A stretch of DNA of 64,000 nucleotides from NCBI GenBank assembly GCA_965153455.1, contig OZ234504.1, forward strand, positions 11,346,001-11,410,000, given 5' to 3'. Every line of letters starts with the position of its first letter. The first letter of the stretch is position 1. The stretch is from Sphagnum compactum. Lineage: Eukaryota > Bryophyta > Sphagnopsida > Sphagnales. Position numbers and translations under genes: made by a program. A model generated the notes under the pieces. The model did not search any database and was not told the DNA's origin. It was given only the letters and a program-made list of their open reading frames with translations. Positions 13,801 through 25,054 of this stretch are shown one piece after another.

Positions 13801-16800
13801 CTCATTGAGGACCACACTTACATCATCCATGCCATCACTAACTGTTGCAGCCCAACCGTCATCTGGAAATCCATTCACTGCCTGGTTGAAACCCCTGTAG
13901 GCGCATGACCATGATGTAGCATTAGACAACTTTCATTTTCCAGCTGGTAGGGAAATGCTGCAGGCAAATGATCCCTGGTTCTTGTTTTCCAATTGTCCAA
14001 GTTCTGGGCACATGTATGTTCACAGCACGCTCAAGTGCTTCCAAATAGGGGATTACCTTGCAAGGCGCTGACTGAGAGCTCGAAGCACAGCAGGCTGCTG
14101 CCCACCCCGTGGTCCCACAGCACCACTTGCCTCTTGTGCAACCCGCCGCAAATGCCTAAATGCCTGCACACCCACAAAAATTTGAGCTTTGAAGGGTACT
14201 AAAACATTCTATGTTGCCAATAGACTGTGTTTTGAAATGGAGATGGCAACAATGTGCAAGGCTCTATAACTGCACCTTAGATTCTTTTCTACCCTTTAGA
14301 ATTTTTAAACTAAACTCATATACCCAGGAATTACAAAATCTCTATTCACTGGAAGTACACACATCTAATTTCCAAACACTACATCTCTGTGTGCAAATTC
14401 AGGTGGAAGTGGACAATATGCGTTGAAAGGTCTCTTTATCTGTAGGTCAGGTTGTGTGTCTTTTTATGAAACCATGTCTTGGGTATGAGATTCTGAGTTT
14501 TAATTGGAACAAGTCAGATCCCTGGAAGCATTGCAGGTTTTCAAAGACTGCCTGAGCTGACAAAAACCATTCAATGATCCTGCATGAAAACCAAGGGGTG
14601 ACTTTCAAATTTGCAAGTGTCTTACCACAATTGTTGTCTTTTGTGCAAGGACAGCTGAAGACTCATAGAGGGGTCGCAGCACCTCTGGGACACTCCATGG
14701 CTGCATCACAAGAGAAGCATTTACAGTCAACACTTAGCAGATGCACACTTCTCTGTTAGCCTGTGTCACATGCACTGAGACAGGTTGACTTCAACTAAAA
14801 AGAATTTCTAAGTCAAAATCTTGAGAAATGGCCTTTCAGATTGCAAGGGCCCTACAGATGCTGTGTAAAACTCATACTATGTCCAACTATCACATTTTGA
14901 AGAGTGAAATATCGCGGTGTCATGTATGTACAAGCAACATGCCAGTCTGTTGAGAAGCCACGAGAGGGTCTTTTGCACAAGCTTTACCTCCAAGTCCACA
15001 TGATCAACAATGTGAATAATGCACCCCCCTCCATCACATGGCCGAATCAAGTAACCACTGGGTAACATCTCTGCCCTCACAAAGGACTGGACACGAGGCA
15101 TTGTAGGCCCCCCCTGTGTTCCAGTCAATGATCTTTCACAAATCTGCACAAATTGATGAGTGCAGTTTAGGCATTTAGAAAAAAGATGTCCTCATCAAAG
15201 CTCAACTGGTTGTTTGCATCTTGCATTGATCCACTAAATTTTGCTGTTCAGCATTGCATCCTTGAACTCTCTAAGGGCTAGTCTGGACATTCAACAGTTC
15301 CCTCTTCCACTGATGAACTGAGATGAAACACCTGCAAGCGGTCATGGACATCTAGTGTGCATGGAGAATGACTTTCATCAACATACCACCAAGCTTCCAT
15401 CTTCAAGAAGAGTGGTATATCTTAAAGTACAGAAGTCCCGAGGAGGAGCCAATGTTGTGGGTGCATACATCTGTAGACAAAGAATCCAGATTTCAGTTTG
15501 TGCGTGCACTGGCAATTTACCAGTAGAGCATGGATGTTCACAATGATGCATGGTTTTCTAAGAACAACTTTACAAACAGCAACATCTAGATGAAACTAGG
15601 AAGGCAAGTGGTCGTAGGCATATAGTTTTTCTGACCTGTGTGTATATGAGCTCCACAGTTCCCCCGTTTCCTGTTGGAAACGCACCCAATATGTCTAGGC
15701 AGCGGCAGTCCGGGAGCCATGATGGCCGATCTTTCAAAATTTCTGCCACCTGGTTCATAAGCACAGTATAACTGGTGCTGGTCAGCTTGTCAAAATCATA
15801 CTCTATACCATGAAGAGTAAGTCAGAGAGAATAGTCAGTTCTGCTGGGCAATTCTCCACTAGTGAATTTTCATTCAGAAATGGCCATTTGTGTAAAAGTG
15901 TTTCATACCTTGTTAGGCTCTAGCCCCACCAAGCCACAAGCTCTTGCTGCTACTCCCGGACAGCCATGAGATATGGAGACAATGCCAATGGCATCCGGAC
16001 CAGGCTACACCCAAGAATCCCAATCCATTGGAAGTTTGAGTGACCATAGTAGATCTAATTGAACCAGATAGTCAGTTACCATACACCTTTGTACCAGAAA
16101 TCAACATCAAGATTTTCCTCTGAGCTGACAGAGGAAGCAAAGACGCACACACCTTCATACCCGGTAACTGAATCCAGTCAATTGCAGTTCCCGTGGCTTT
16201 AGCAACGAACTCTGTTACAGTTTCCTCTGCTATTGACAACAGTCTGCCATTCACAACAAATTTGATGAGTGGAGGAAGACAGTGGTTTCTCTAGCTGAGA
16301 CAAGCTATCTATTCATCTGATATGCAAATTGTCAGAGAGAAATGTCAGAATGACTCTTTTGCCAGAAAGAGCTTGCGATACATGCCCAGAAACATCACAC
16401 TGATCAACCAAATCAAGAACTCCTTATGCCCAGTGTGAGCCAAAAGCACTTACAAGACCACCAACAGAAGCAGCAGCTGATATTAAAAACCAAAAAAGAA
16501 ACAGGGATTGCAATGAAGACAGTGATTGACATCCCTGGTGAGAAGAGTCTTAGTGGCACAGGGCATTTCAGAACTAACCCAGCCGGGCTTGTACCACGAG
16601 GTGAGTGCTGTGGAGTGGGCTGTGGTGGAAGACCAACAGTAACCACTGAATCTGAGCTAGTGTCAGTGGAGCCCACAGCAGCCTGCACATATACCCACAT
16701 ACTCATAGGCTGAGCTAGCATGCCCTCCACCATTGTGCTTTGCCCCCTATAACTATGAGCTGCTGCTGGCCCCTTTCTTCCCTTCATGGGATGCTGCCAC

Positions 16801-17597
16801 AGCACTTAAACCTACCTCACAAAATTGCATATCTCTGATTGGAATTGGGATCATGGAAAAGGTCTCAGATTGTAATTCAACTTAATCAAAGGCTACTACC
16901 CCTCATGAACAACAGAACTCAATTCTGTACTCTGGAGTTGCAGTATAGAGTCACGCATACCTGATCTGGTGGGCGCCTACTGCCAGGTATGGGAGGTGAC
17001 TGCTGCAGTTGCTTCCGCAGGAAGTGGTTGTCAATAGTGAGTTGCGAGGTGTGCTTTGCAAGCCGCTCATTCTCCTCCATCAGGAGTTTGTTCAGTGCTG
17101 TCAACTTTGCATTCACACTCACCAACCGTGTTGCTTCTTTGCGCTGCTTCTCCCGACACCTGCAAGCATACCCATATATACATATTGCATCAGGAGCCTC
17201 CTCACCCAGCCCCCCTCTCCCAAGTTCTACTACAAGAAGAAGATTGACAATGTGTCTCAAAGGAGGAAAGCTCTCAGATACAATATTGCCACCACTGACA
17301 GCAGCTTTCCCTTCTCAAATACACGATGTGGAGACGATCACAGAAGTAAGAAGAGAGGATTTGAATGAAGATCTGTCTGGGGAAGGGGGGCAAGGGAGAC
17401 TGTGCACCGCACCGTCTGTTCTGGAACCAGACTTTGATTTGCTTGGGTTCAATGTTTGCAAGGATAGGGCAGTCCTTGATGAGCTGCTGGCGCCTGATAG
17501 AGCTGGGCTTGGGGCACTCATGGTACACACGCTCCAAAGCCTCCACTTGCTCATTAGTGTAGCGAACGTACTTCCCGGAAGCGTCCATCCCCTGCAT
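10818..17597 (-). CDS. Class III HD-ZIP transcription factor (18 exons)
   Basis: This is a nuclear DNA-binding regulator of the REV/PHB/C3HDZ family, which controls polarity, meristem and vascular patterning in land plants. Exons (minus): 17597-17413, 17159-16961, 16793-16579, 16243-16153, 16004-15909, 15749-15636, 15470-15387, 15143-14988, 14700-14626, 14163-14057, 13894-13702, 13324-13154, 12994-12917, 12599-12462, 12332-12013, 11702-11600, 11327-11175, 10967-10818. All junctions are GT-AG and phases agree, giving 875 residues (family about 830-880). The homeodomain spans about 10-72 (IEPKQIKVWFQNRRCREKQR), the leucine zipper about 75-115 and START about 197-410, followed by the HD-SAD region. 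The MEKHLA domain, about 725-875, includes FANQAGLDMLETT and ends NWSFFT. The start is the first ATG in frame (17597). The least certain boundary is the exon 3 acceptor (16793), because another CAG within the exon would remove a non-conserved stretch. Confidence 0.95.
15995..16163 (-). promoter_or_regulatory. miR165/166 target site split by an intron
   Basis: Spliced exons 4 and 5 join CGGGTATGAAG (16163-16153) to CCTGGTCCGG (16004-15995), coding for GMKPGPD in the START domain. This is the conserved miR165/166 complementary site of HD-ZIP III mRNAs. Against the known miR166 sequence I see mismatches opposite miRNA positions 17 and 21 and a G:U at position 1; positions 2-16 pair fully. The 148 nt intron (16152-16005) falls exactly between the bases opposite miRNA positions 10 and 11, where slicing is expected, so only spliced RNA can be targeted. 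Confidence 0.9.
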
Positions 17598-18600
17598 GCT
17601 TGTACTCCTCACTCCTCCCTACGCCTCCCTCCTCGCTTTGCTTCAAAAATCTGTAACCGCAAAACCACACTTCAGACGATACCGATCTGCCTCCAGTGTG
17701 CGTTGTTGTTCTCTTGAAGCAAAGGACGCTGAAGCTGAAACGCAAATGTTCTAATCCAAAGATTGCCGAGTGTTTCTCTTGGCAATTTGCGACTTTGCCT
17801 ACTGGAAAAGAAAGGACTGGAAACTAGATCGTGATGCAATTGATTGTGTAGTAGAGCTCTGCTTGCGATTCCTTCTTTTTCTTCAGTTCTGAAAGAGGTA
17901 GTAGTAGGCAGATACGCAGCAGGTAAGCATCCTGGTGTGAATCCAGCTATCTGCGACTTCCACAGGTCCTGTTCCTTTGCAGTTTTTTGACGTTGAACGG
18001 CTTCCAGGTTTGACAGATTGATGGCAGTGGAAAGTCTTGCTGCTAAGATCGCATAGAGAGTTCTTGTCTCAGTAAGTAATGTGATCTCCTGCAGCAGCAT
18101 TGTCAGCAGTGGAAGAGCCAGTGCAGCAGCAGCAGCTCAGAAGCATCAGTGTTACGATTCTTCTGGCTGGCTGGCTAGGAATCAATTCCCTCCAGTTTCT
18201 TCTGCCGGACGGGAAAGATCATTCGATCATGGCACATGACGCGCACATCAAGTCTCTGCGATTTACTACTACTGTGGCAAAGCAAGCGTTCTCGACTCCG
18301 TCGTGCTACTGTTATTTCAACAATTCCCGGAACTCTGGACAGCTACCAGACAACAATGTCTACTCTCTTGTGCAAGACTTAGGAGCAGAAGAGGAACTCG
18401 GCATGGTCGGATTAGAACATTTTCGCTCTTTCCTGTCCCTAAGTCTCTCGTCGTTCCCTGTCAACTTTCCAAGACCGACATGACTTATTTGATAAGCTCC
18501 CGGCCGGAAGCGGAAGTAGTACTGTTCAGAACCTTAGTTTAAACGCCGTCTTGAGAGACGACCATGAACAAGAACTTGAAGATCATGTGAAATACTTGCT
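17598..18600 (-). promoter_or_regulatory. Probable 5' leader of the HD-ZIP III gene with upstream ORF
   Basis: The GC content stays higher than in the surrounding DNA and the sequence is rich in CAG/CTG words, as expected of a transcribed leader. On the minus strand an ATG at 18100 opens a 142-codon frame that stops at 17672, 75 bp before the start codon. It shows no domain I know. If it is in the leader it would act as a long upstream ORF limiting translation; a leader intron could also remove it. Long leaders with introns are common in this family. The transcription start is not visible to me. Confidence 0.4.
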
Positions 18601-20978
18601 ATGAAGCAGACAGTTTTTCTCCAATCTGATTTATAGAAACTTAGAGTCGCAAAACGCCGAAGAAGAAAATATGTCCAAGCAAAAGCAAAACGACTCTGAA
18701 CTGTTCAAAAAACATCGAAACAATTTCAAGCAAGTCTTTGATGAACAACATGGCACGATGTTCTCCTTGAAAGATCTCGTCTCAACTCCTCCTACTCTAC
18801 AAAACACGGTTTGATACTTACACACATGTATATTACACAAAAGGCCGAAGACCAAGACAACAGAGAAGAAAAAGGAAATGAACAAAAAGACCCACGGTAC
18901 ATAATAGACGCGGGAAAACACACAGAGACAAAAAGAGAAAGGGGAGCAAGTAAGACTAATAATATTGCACCTTCTTCTTCTTCTTCTTCTTCGACTGTCG
19001 GAGCTTGTCAAGAATATATTGAGAAAGCAGACTTGCTGCCGCCGTAGAAGAAGCTCATGGAACAGACTTCTTGAATCTCTGCGATCATCTTCTTCTTCTT
19101 CTTACTCCCGGCTATGGAAAAGCAGCGACAGCTATGGAAAAACAAATCGGCATTGGCATTGAGCGAGAGAGAGAGGCTGTAACAACAAAATATCGACACA
19201 AAACGCAGCGCATCAAACAGAACCGAACAAACCAACCAAAAAAAAAATGAAACAGGAAAGTAATCGCAGTCAGAAACGACGAAGCTCTTCTACTACCGCG
19301 GCAACAAACAAACAAACAAACTCGCTCTATAATCACCGCCGCAGCACCTCCTCCTGCTCTCCTCGGACTTGTCCAGAGCGTCCCCACAAAACACTCTTTC
19401 TTCTCTCCTTGCGCCCCCACACACACCCCCACGTTGTCAGAAGGAAGACAGAGAGAAAAAAAAAAAAAACGGGCAGAAGAAGAAAACCGGACCTAAACTG
19501 CCCGGAATAAGTATTTTTACATACGTACAAATACATACATACGACTGCCCAATTCCACGTCTCAAACCAGCCAATAGTTACTGTTTAACTTTTACCCGCC
19601 ACCAATACTAAATTACGGCGCAACCCTACTAACCCTAAAGGTCAGCTCTAACCCGACAACTAGCTACCTACTTCTGTCCCCCCGCTCCCCGCCCCCCTAG
19701 TAGCTAGCTGTTGTCACCCATGTTAGGAGCAGCCTTTTTTTGGGGCGAAATTTCGGCAAAAAAGCGAAAATAAAATTTAAAATTCGAAAAAAGTGATTCT
19801 AGAGATTTTTCAATCGCCAGAAGTCATTTAAAAAAAGAAAAGAAAGAATAAGTAATAATCGTCAGATTTTTATAAGTGGTTTTCCGTTTTTAGCCAAAAA
19901 TGTAGAAGAATGACTAAAGATTTGCACTTCATATTTGGTTTATAGCCAGATTTTGTTAAAATCTTCTTAAGAATGATAGCCACTTTGGCTACAAACAATT
20001 TTTTTGGCTAAGCCTAGGACTAGGGTAAACTAGTAGGTAGTAGGGAAATTGGAATAAATGAATCCTGCAAACGTTGGTATAATAATAGGCACTTTGGTTG
20101 GTAGGTAGGTAGGTAGGTCGGTCGGTCGGTAAGTAAGCAAGTGATCATGTATAGTTGCTAGCTACTTTTACTGCGGATTCCAGATCCCTGAAAAGTTTTC
20201 AGGTCCTGAAAAAACCTTAACCTATTTCCAGGTCCTGATTCACTGTTTTCTTTTGGCCTTCTTTGTATGTGTGTGTGTTTGTTGCCTTCTCTTTCTTTTT
20301 CTTTCTTTCCAGCCCCGAGATTTCTTTCACGTTATTAGCAGGTGTCGTGAGTCGTCGAGGGAAGAAGACAGGCTACGGACCAGGGGACCACGCGCACATT
20401 TTCTTTAACCCGCTGGACAGTCGCGCGCCGCCATCGCCTTTGCATTTTCTCTCTCTCTCTCTCTCTATATATACATAAGTAGTTTCCGTGCGTACATTTT
20501 TGCTGCGCGGTGTGCTGATCAAAAACCCTGACTGACGACTCGGGAACAGGCACGCAGGCCGGCGCAAGTACTTGATCTTCTTCTTCTTGTTGTAGTTGCG
20601 TTATAAACTTAAACATTATTATCTATCAATCTAAGTTATCAATCTAGCTCTTATTCTTCTACTTCTTCTTCTTATCCATCTACACTCGCCCCCAAAACTT
20701 CGCCTTCAAAGTTCAAACCATTTGCTGATTTTATTTTATTTACTTCAGGTGCTGTATGATGCTTGGTACTTTACTGGTAGTGATGGGATCATGGGCAGCG
20801 GTCGTCGTCCGTCGTCGTCGAGATGCGCGCTGTGGTAAAGTTGTGCATCGAAAATAAGCAAATGAACAAGTACTTACTTATTTCGGCGAGAAAGAAGAAG
20901 AAGGGACGCTTTCAACTCTGCTTCTAAATTAGGTCATGAAGATGAGGAGGTTTAGGGTTTAGGACTCTCTCAGTGTGG
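18601..20978. other. Upstream flank: simple-sequence and pyrimidine-rich DNA
   Basis: I find no protein family here. It contains GAA/TTC triplet runs (18,968-18,993; 19,090-19,102), a run of A (19,458-19,470), GGTA/GGTC tetranucleotides (20,099-20,130) and a CT-then-TA microsatellite (20,448-20,475). It lies upstream of the HD-ZIP III gene, so promoter and enhancer elements are expected, but I cannot assign any individual site. A telomere-like 'tttagggtttagg' occurs at about 20,951. Confidence 0.5.
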
Positions 20979-21640
20979 AAGAGTACTCAGTTAGTTAGTT
21001 AGTTAATTAGCTAGCTGGTTAGTTAGTTGGTTAGTTAATCTGTTAGTCAGTTCACACCTCTGAATTTACAGTGCTTTTTATTCCACAAAGTTACAAGAAT
21101 TTTTGTGTTCAGGAAATGTACTACCTCTATGGTGGTGGGTGTTAGCCTATTCGGAGTTCCCCTCCCCCCCCCCCCCAAAGTTTGGCATTTTAGTTTAGAG
21201 TTTAAAGCCCCAACTCGGTCTCGAAGAGTAGCTAGTTAGTTAATTAGTTAGTTAGTTAGTTAATTGATTAGTTAATTCACTGCTCTACATTTACAGTGCT
21301 TTTTATGAGAAAAACATATGATAATTTTTGTCCAGGAGAAACATGTACTAGCCTATATGGTGTTTGGTGTTATTTGGAGTTTTCCCAATTTTTGCCTTTT
21401 AGTGTAGAGTAAAGTCCCAACTTGGTCCCAAAGAGTGTAATTAGTTAGTTAGTTAGTTGGTTGGTTAGTTAGTTGGTTGGTTAGTCAGTCCATAGCTCAA
21501 AATTTTGCCATGCCTTTTATGAAAAAAAAAGATATGATAATTTTGTCATCCCGGAGGAAAATTATGTACTATATGGAGATGGGTGTCATTTGGAGTTTTC
21601 CCAAGTTTAGTATTGTAGGGTAGAACTAAAGGCGCGGGGC
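20979..21640 (+). repeat. Three-unit degenerate tandem array with TTAG tracts
   Basis: Three units of about 245, 207 and 205 bp begin at aagagt anchors at 20,979, 21,224 and 21,431. Each opens with a run of TTAG tetranucleotides and continues through 'acagtgctttttat' or 'gccatgccttttat', 'atgtacta', 'ggtgttatttggagtt' and 'ccaactcggtc' or 'ccaacttggtc' variants in the same order. This points to old tandem duplication with seeded microsatellite growth at each unit start. No coding content is seen. Confidence 0.75.
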
Positions 21641-21711
21641 ATTCCCAAAATAAGGGGCCTACAATGAGGTGGTAATTCCGAGCCCGAGCCTCACATTTTG
21701 GGAATGTTGCC
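21639..21711. repeat. Foldback element with GCATTCCCAAAAT arms
   Basis: The arm gggcattcccaaaat (about 21,639) faces attttgggaatgttgccc (about 21,694), and the inner part also pairs in part. The same core word appears near 1,421 and, with its partner arm, around 28,183-28,250. It looks like a small non-autonomous inverted-repeat element. Confidence 0.5.
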
Positions 21712-23164
21712 CACCTTTGACTTTACCGAATGTAAAGCACAAGGCAAAAAAGTTATCATGAACACAATATAGCCGGGCAGAAAAAAATAATTTAGTGTTA
21801 GGGGAGGCAATGTTATTTACTCTAATAATTTTTTGTCTCATTGAAAAACAAAAATGCCGGCTCCAATGGGGGTTTATATGTGGCTTCTCTTTATGCAAGT
21901 TTAAGAGAAAGAAATTTTTTTTCTCTTTCTTTTGGGGTCAGGTCCTTATGTGTGATAATGCCCGCCGAGGGGGGGTTCCTAGCGCGAGTCCTTCCCTTTG
22001 TTGCCACTTGGAGAGGCCCTTCCTTCCTTCCTTAGTTGTGGGTGCACCCCAAAGCTGATTTTTATTTATTTTTGCATTGGGTCACTTTGATTGGCCCTTC
22101 ACAAGAAATCATGCTACTTTAATACTCTTCAAACATTAGAATTTTCTACCAATACGGGACTATGGTGAACCTATTCCAAGGAATGCACATTTCGCTCCAC
22201 CTCATTGCTTGAGTAGAATTTTTTTTCTTAATCATTTTTGGCCTAAGCTTTTACAAGAGCTTACATACTTATCGTAATTCATATTAATTAATTTAATTAG
22301 TTGTGGTGCATCCCAAAACACAAATGTTTTGACAATTTTTTTTTGCACTGGGCCATTTGGTTGGCCTAACACCAAAAACATTATGAAACCTTTCCCCCTT
22401 CTTCAACCAAAAATCACATTTTTTACATTGTTTTACAAAGTTGTGTAGAACCATATAAATATATTTGTTTTACACTTACACTATCTTACACAATTGCATA
22501 AAAGCGTATAAATATATTTATTTTTACACTTACACTCTTTTACACGGCAGAAAATAAATTTACACAATTGTATACTTACACGAAATGTAAGTCCTAAATC
22601 ATTTACACAGACAACACTTGTTTGGGCAATGGGGGGGGGGGATAGGTAGAACATATTCTCTATACATATACATAATACCAATGGCAAGGGTAAGGGTAAA
22701 TGACTAAACCTTACCTAGTTCGCTTAGTACTTGGGAAAGGCCAAAGATTACATACCTAGTTACCTATGTACCTTACCTTACCTTAGGGTCAAGTTTTGTC
22801 ATTAAATCATCCTCCAAACGGTGAAATGAATTTTTGTGAAAATATGAAATTCAAGTGTTGAAAATCATCATAATTATTATAGGCTTCTACTCTGAATAGT
22901 TTCACAACTAAAATAATGATATCATAGTAGATCATGGAAATAATAATAATTTCAAAAAAAAAATTTAAATATTTTTTTCTGTTAAAAAAAAATTTATTCA
23001 TTTTGTCAATGTGGAAACTGATTCTATTTTATGGTATTGTGATGGGGGGAGGAGGAGGGTTATTGGCCAAAAAAGGTTATATACTATGGAACAGGCCTGC
23101 TAGATTCCTAGGGCTGGTTCCACCTTGGAATGTGCTGAGTGTGGTAAGGTTGAGTTTTGCCCTT
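21712..23164. other. Intergenic DNA, no gene seen
   Basis: AT-rich with G-runs. Near 22,060-22,110 and 22,310-22,370 the motif 'gcattgggtcactttgattggcc' or 'gcactgggccatttggttggcc' recurs after a 'gttgtgg(g)tgca(c/t)ccc' block, suggesting two diverged copies of one small repeat. I find no coding sequence. Confidence 0.5.
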
Positions 23165-23403
23165 GAATAATAGGTCTATGTATTTTTATATGAGGATTTT
23201 TTGAAAGAATCTGATATTTTGGCTTGTGTTGAACCTTGAGATTAGTTATAATAGAGTTATAATATCTTCAAGGATTTTGGTTTCTTTCAGAGGAATTTTT
23301 TGAAGATTAATTTGTTTTGCATTGGGGGGAAATATATTTGAGTTTTCATAATTCTTCTTTTTTTGCCTTAAGATATTTTTTTTTAATGTAAATTGGCAAG
23401 GCC
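23165..23403 (+). repeat. TIR repeat family, copy A (left part diverged)
   Basis: It shares about 240 bp with copy C (42,739-43,050) and the reverse complement of copy B (24,772-25,054). Shared markers in order are 'aataggtctat', 'gagattagtta', 'aaggattttggtt', 'ttgagtttccataattcttctt' variants, and the right end GGCAAGGCCACAATGTGAC. The left third present in B and C is not recognisable here. Confidence 0.7.
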
Positions 23404-23551
23404 ACAATGTGACACACCCCCCTTGTTCTTTGTTTTTTTCTGTTTGCATGGGGAGGTTGTATTCATTTTCATATTGTATTTGGATTTTAGTACCATACAC
23501 ATTCAGTGGTAGGCTAGTGCAAGTATGGCAAATTGTCACTCATTATGCTCA

Positions 23552-23582
<31 letters not shown>

Positions 23583-24771
23583 CTACCTTCCTTCCTCCCT
23601 TCCGCCTGTTGTAGCATGCTTAGCTTCTAGTGGTGGGTGCCCCACTATGTACCCTAGTACCCACCTACTTTGAACAAGTACCATGTACCACTTGCTACTA
23701 TCATACTTGTATGCAACATGATTCTTTGGGAATTCTTCTTATTCTCTTGTCGTTTTTGCTTTGAAAGAGTGTGTTATTATATCGCTTGTTTGGTAAGCAC
23801 TGACGTTGGAGAAAGACAAAGGTTTTTTTTTTTTGTTTTAGCTCTGTTCTCCTTTCTCAAGCATCCCACTCAAAAACTCTAATACTTGGACATAGTCGCC
23901 AGGGCAACCAATAAAGAGATGGCAAAAGCACTCCACTAACAACTAAAGTTCGGGATTTTAGTGTGTACAACATTTTCACAAACTATTGAAAATTTTCAAT
24001 ACTGAATAAGAAGTACCCCTAGTTTATAAAGGGGGGGGGGGGGTGGGTTGTATTAGTGCAAGTTGAAAATGATGACAAACCGTTTTGAAAATGGAAATTT
24101 CATGCAGCCAATAAGAAGGCTCATTTCATGGGGGACTTCGTTTTTTTTTTTTTTTTCTTTTGGGTTTTGGGAGGGTGTGGGAAGTGTGATTTAGGGGAAG
24201 GGGGGAGGGGGGGGGGGGGAGGGGGGGGGGGGTGTTTGTTCCCAATGTGTTCCTTAAGATGTTCCCAATAGCACCTCATTTTTAAATTTTCCATATTGTT
24301 TGGTCATGGTTCAACTTTCATGTATATGAGTTGTAAAGGGGGCGGGGACTGACGGTGGTGAGCAAGGGGGAAGCATATTTAAGCTATTATTATGTTGGCG
24401 AGCGCTCCCATGTTCCAAAAATATTGAGGATGGCCCAAATGAAGGGGGAAAAAAATACTATTAGGTACTACTGTAGGTTTTACAGTTCCAAGTTCCAATA
24501 CATATGTGCCTGAATTGTAATGTACCCATTTGAAGATATCTACATGATTTAGGTTTTCAAGTTGCTCTAAAAACCATGATTGCAAGCTTGGAGGATTTTA
24601 TGTGCTAGATTTGGGTCAATACTCAACACCATGTGGTACCCAATTTTCTGATTTTCAAATATGAATGTCCCTAATATTCTGTAAACCCTAGGTTGGTCCA
24701 ACTTTTTCCCCATTTTTTTGCTTGGGTTTGATTGATCCCAGCAAAACAAAACAAGGGGTGTGTCACACTAT
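23404..24771. other. Intergenic DNA with microsatellites
   Basis: Contains a (CT)n tract at 23,550-23,578, G-runs near 24,030 and 24,200-24,232, and a copy of the dispersed repeat (24,080-24,440). I see no gene. Confidence 0.5.
24080..24440 (+). repeat. Dispersed non-coding repeat, copy 2
   Basis: Matches the motif order of copy 1 (1,500-1,990): 'aatttcatgcagccaataa', poly-T then G-rich tract, 'gttcccaatagcacctcatttt', 'tgtatatgagttgtaaaggggg'. It provides an uninterrupted version of the sequence into which the Helitron candidate at 43.7-44.5 kb inserted; the equivalent point is between 24,268 and 24,269. Confidence 0.55.
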
Positions 24772-25054
24772 GGCCTTGCCATGTACATTAAAAAGTATCT
24801 TAAGGCAAAAGAAGAATTATGGAAACTCAAATATTTCACGATGCAAAAATATTAATCTTCAGAAAAACCTCTAAAAGAAACCAAAAGCCTTCAAGATATT
24901 AGAACTCCATAACTAATCTCAAGTTTCAACACCAGCCAAAATATCATCTTTCAAAAATCCTCATGTAAAAATAGACCTAGGGGCCAAATTCCCTTAAGCT
25001 ACTATACTCTACAATGAATCTAAACACAATATCCTTGCCTTCGTAAGCAAGGCC
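24772..25054 (-). repeat. TIR repeat family, copy B
   Basis: Both ends are present: GGCCTTGCC at 24,772-24,780 and GCAAGGCC at 25,047-25,054. The reverse complement follows copy C nearly throughout, at about 283 bp. Short length, inverted ends and no coding capacity fit a MITE. Flanking target duplications were not convincing. Confidence 0.7.

Noticed and set aside
18631-19011. 126-codon minus-strand frame with an Arg run
   Set aside because: The Arg run is a translated TTC/GAA microsatellite and the rest is Phe-rich low complexity.
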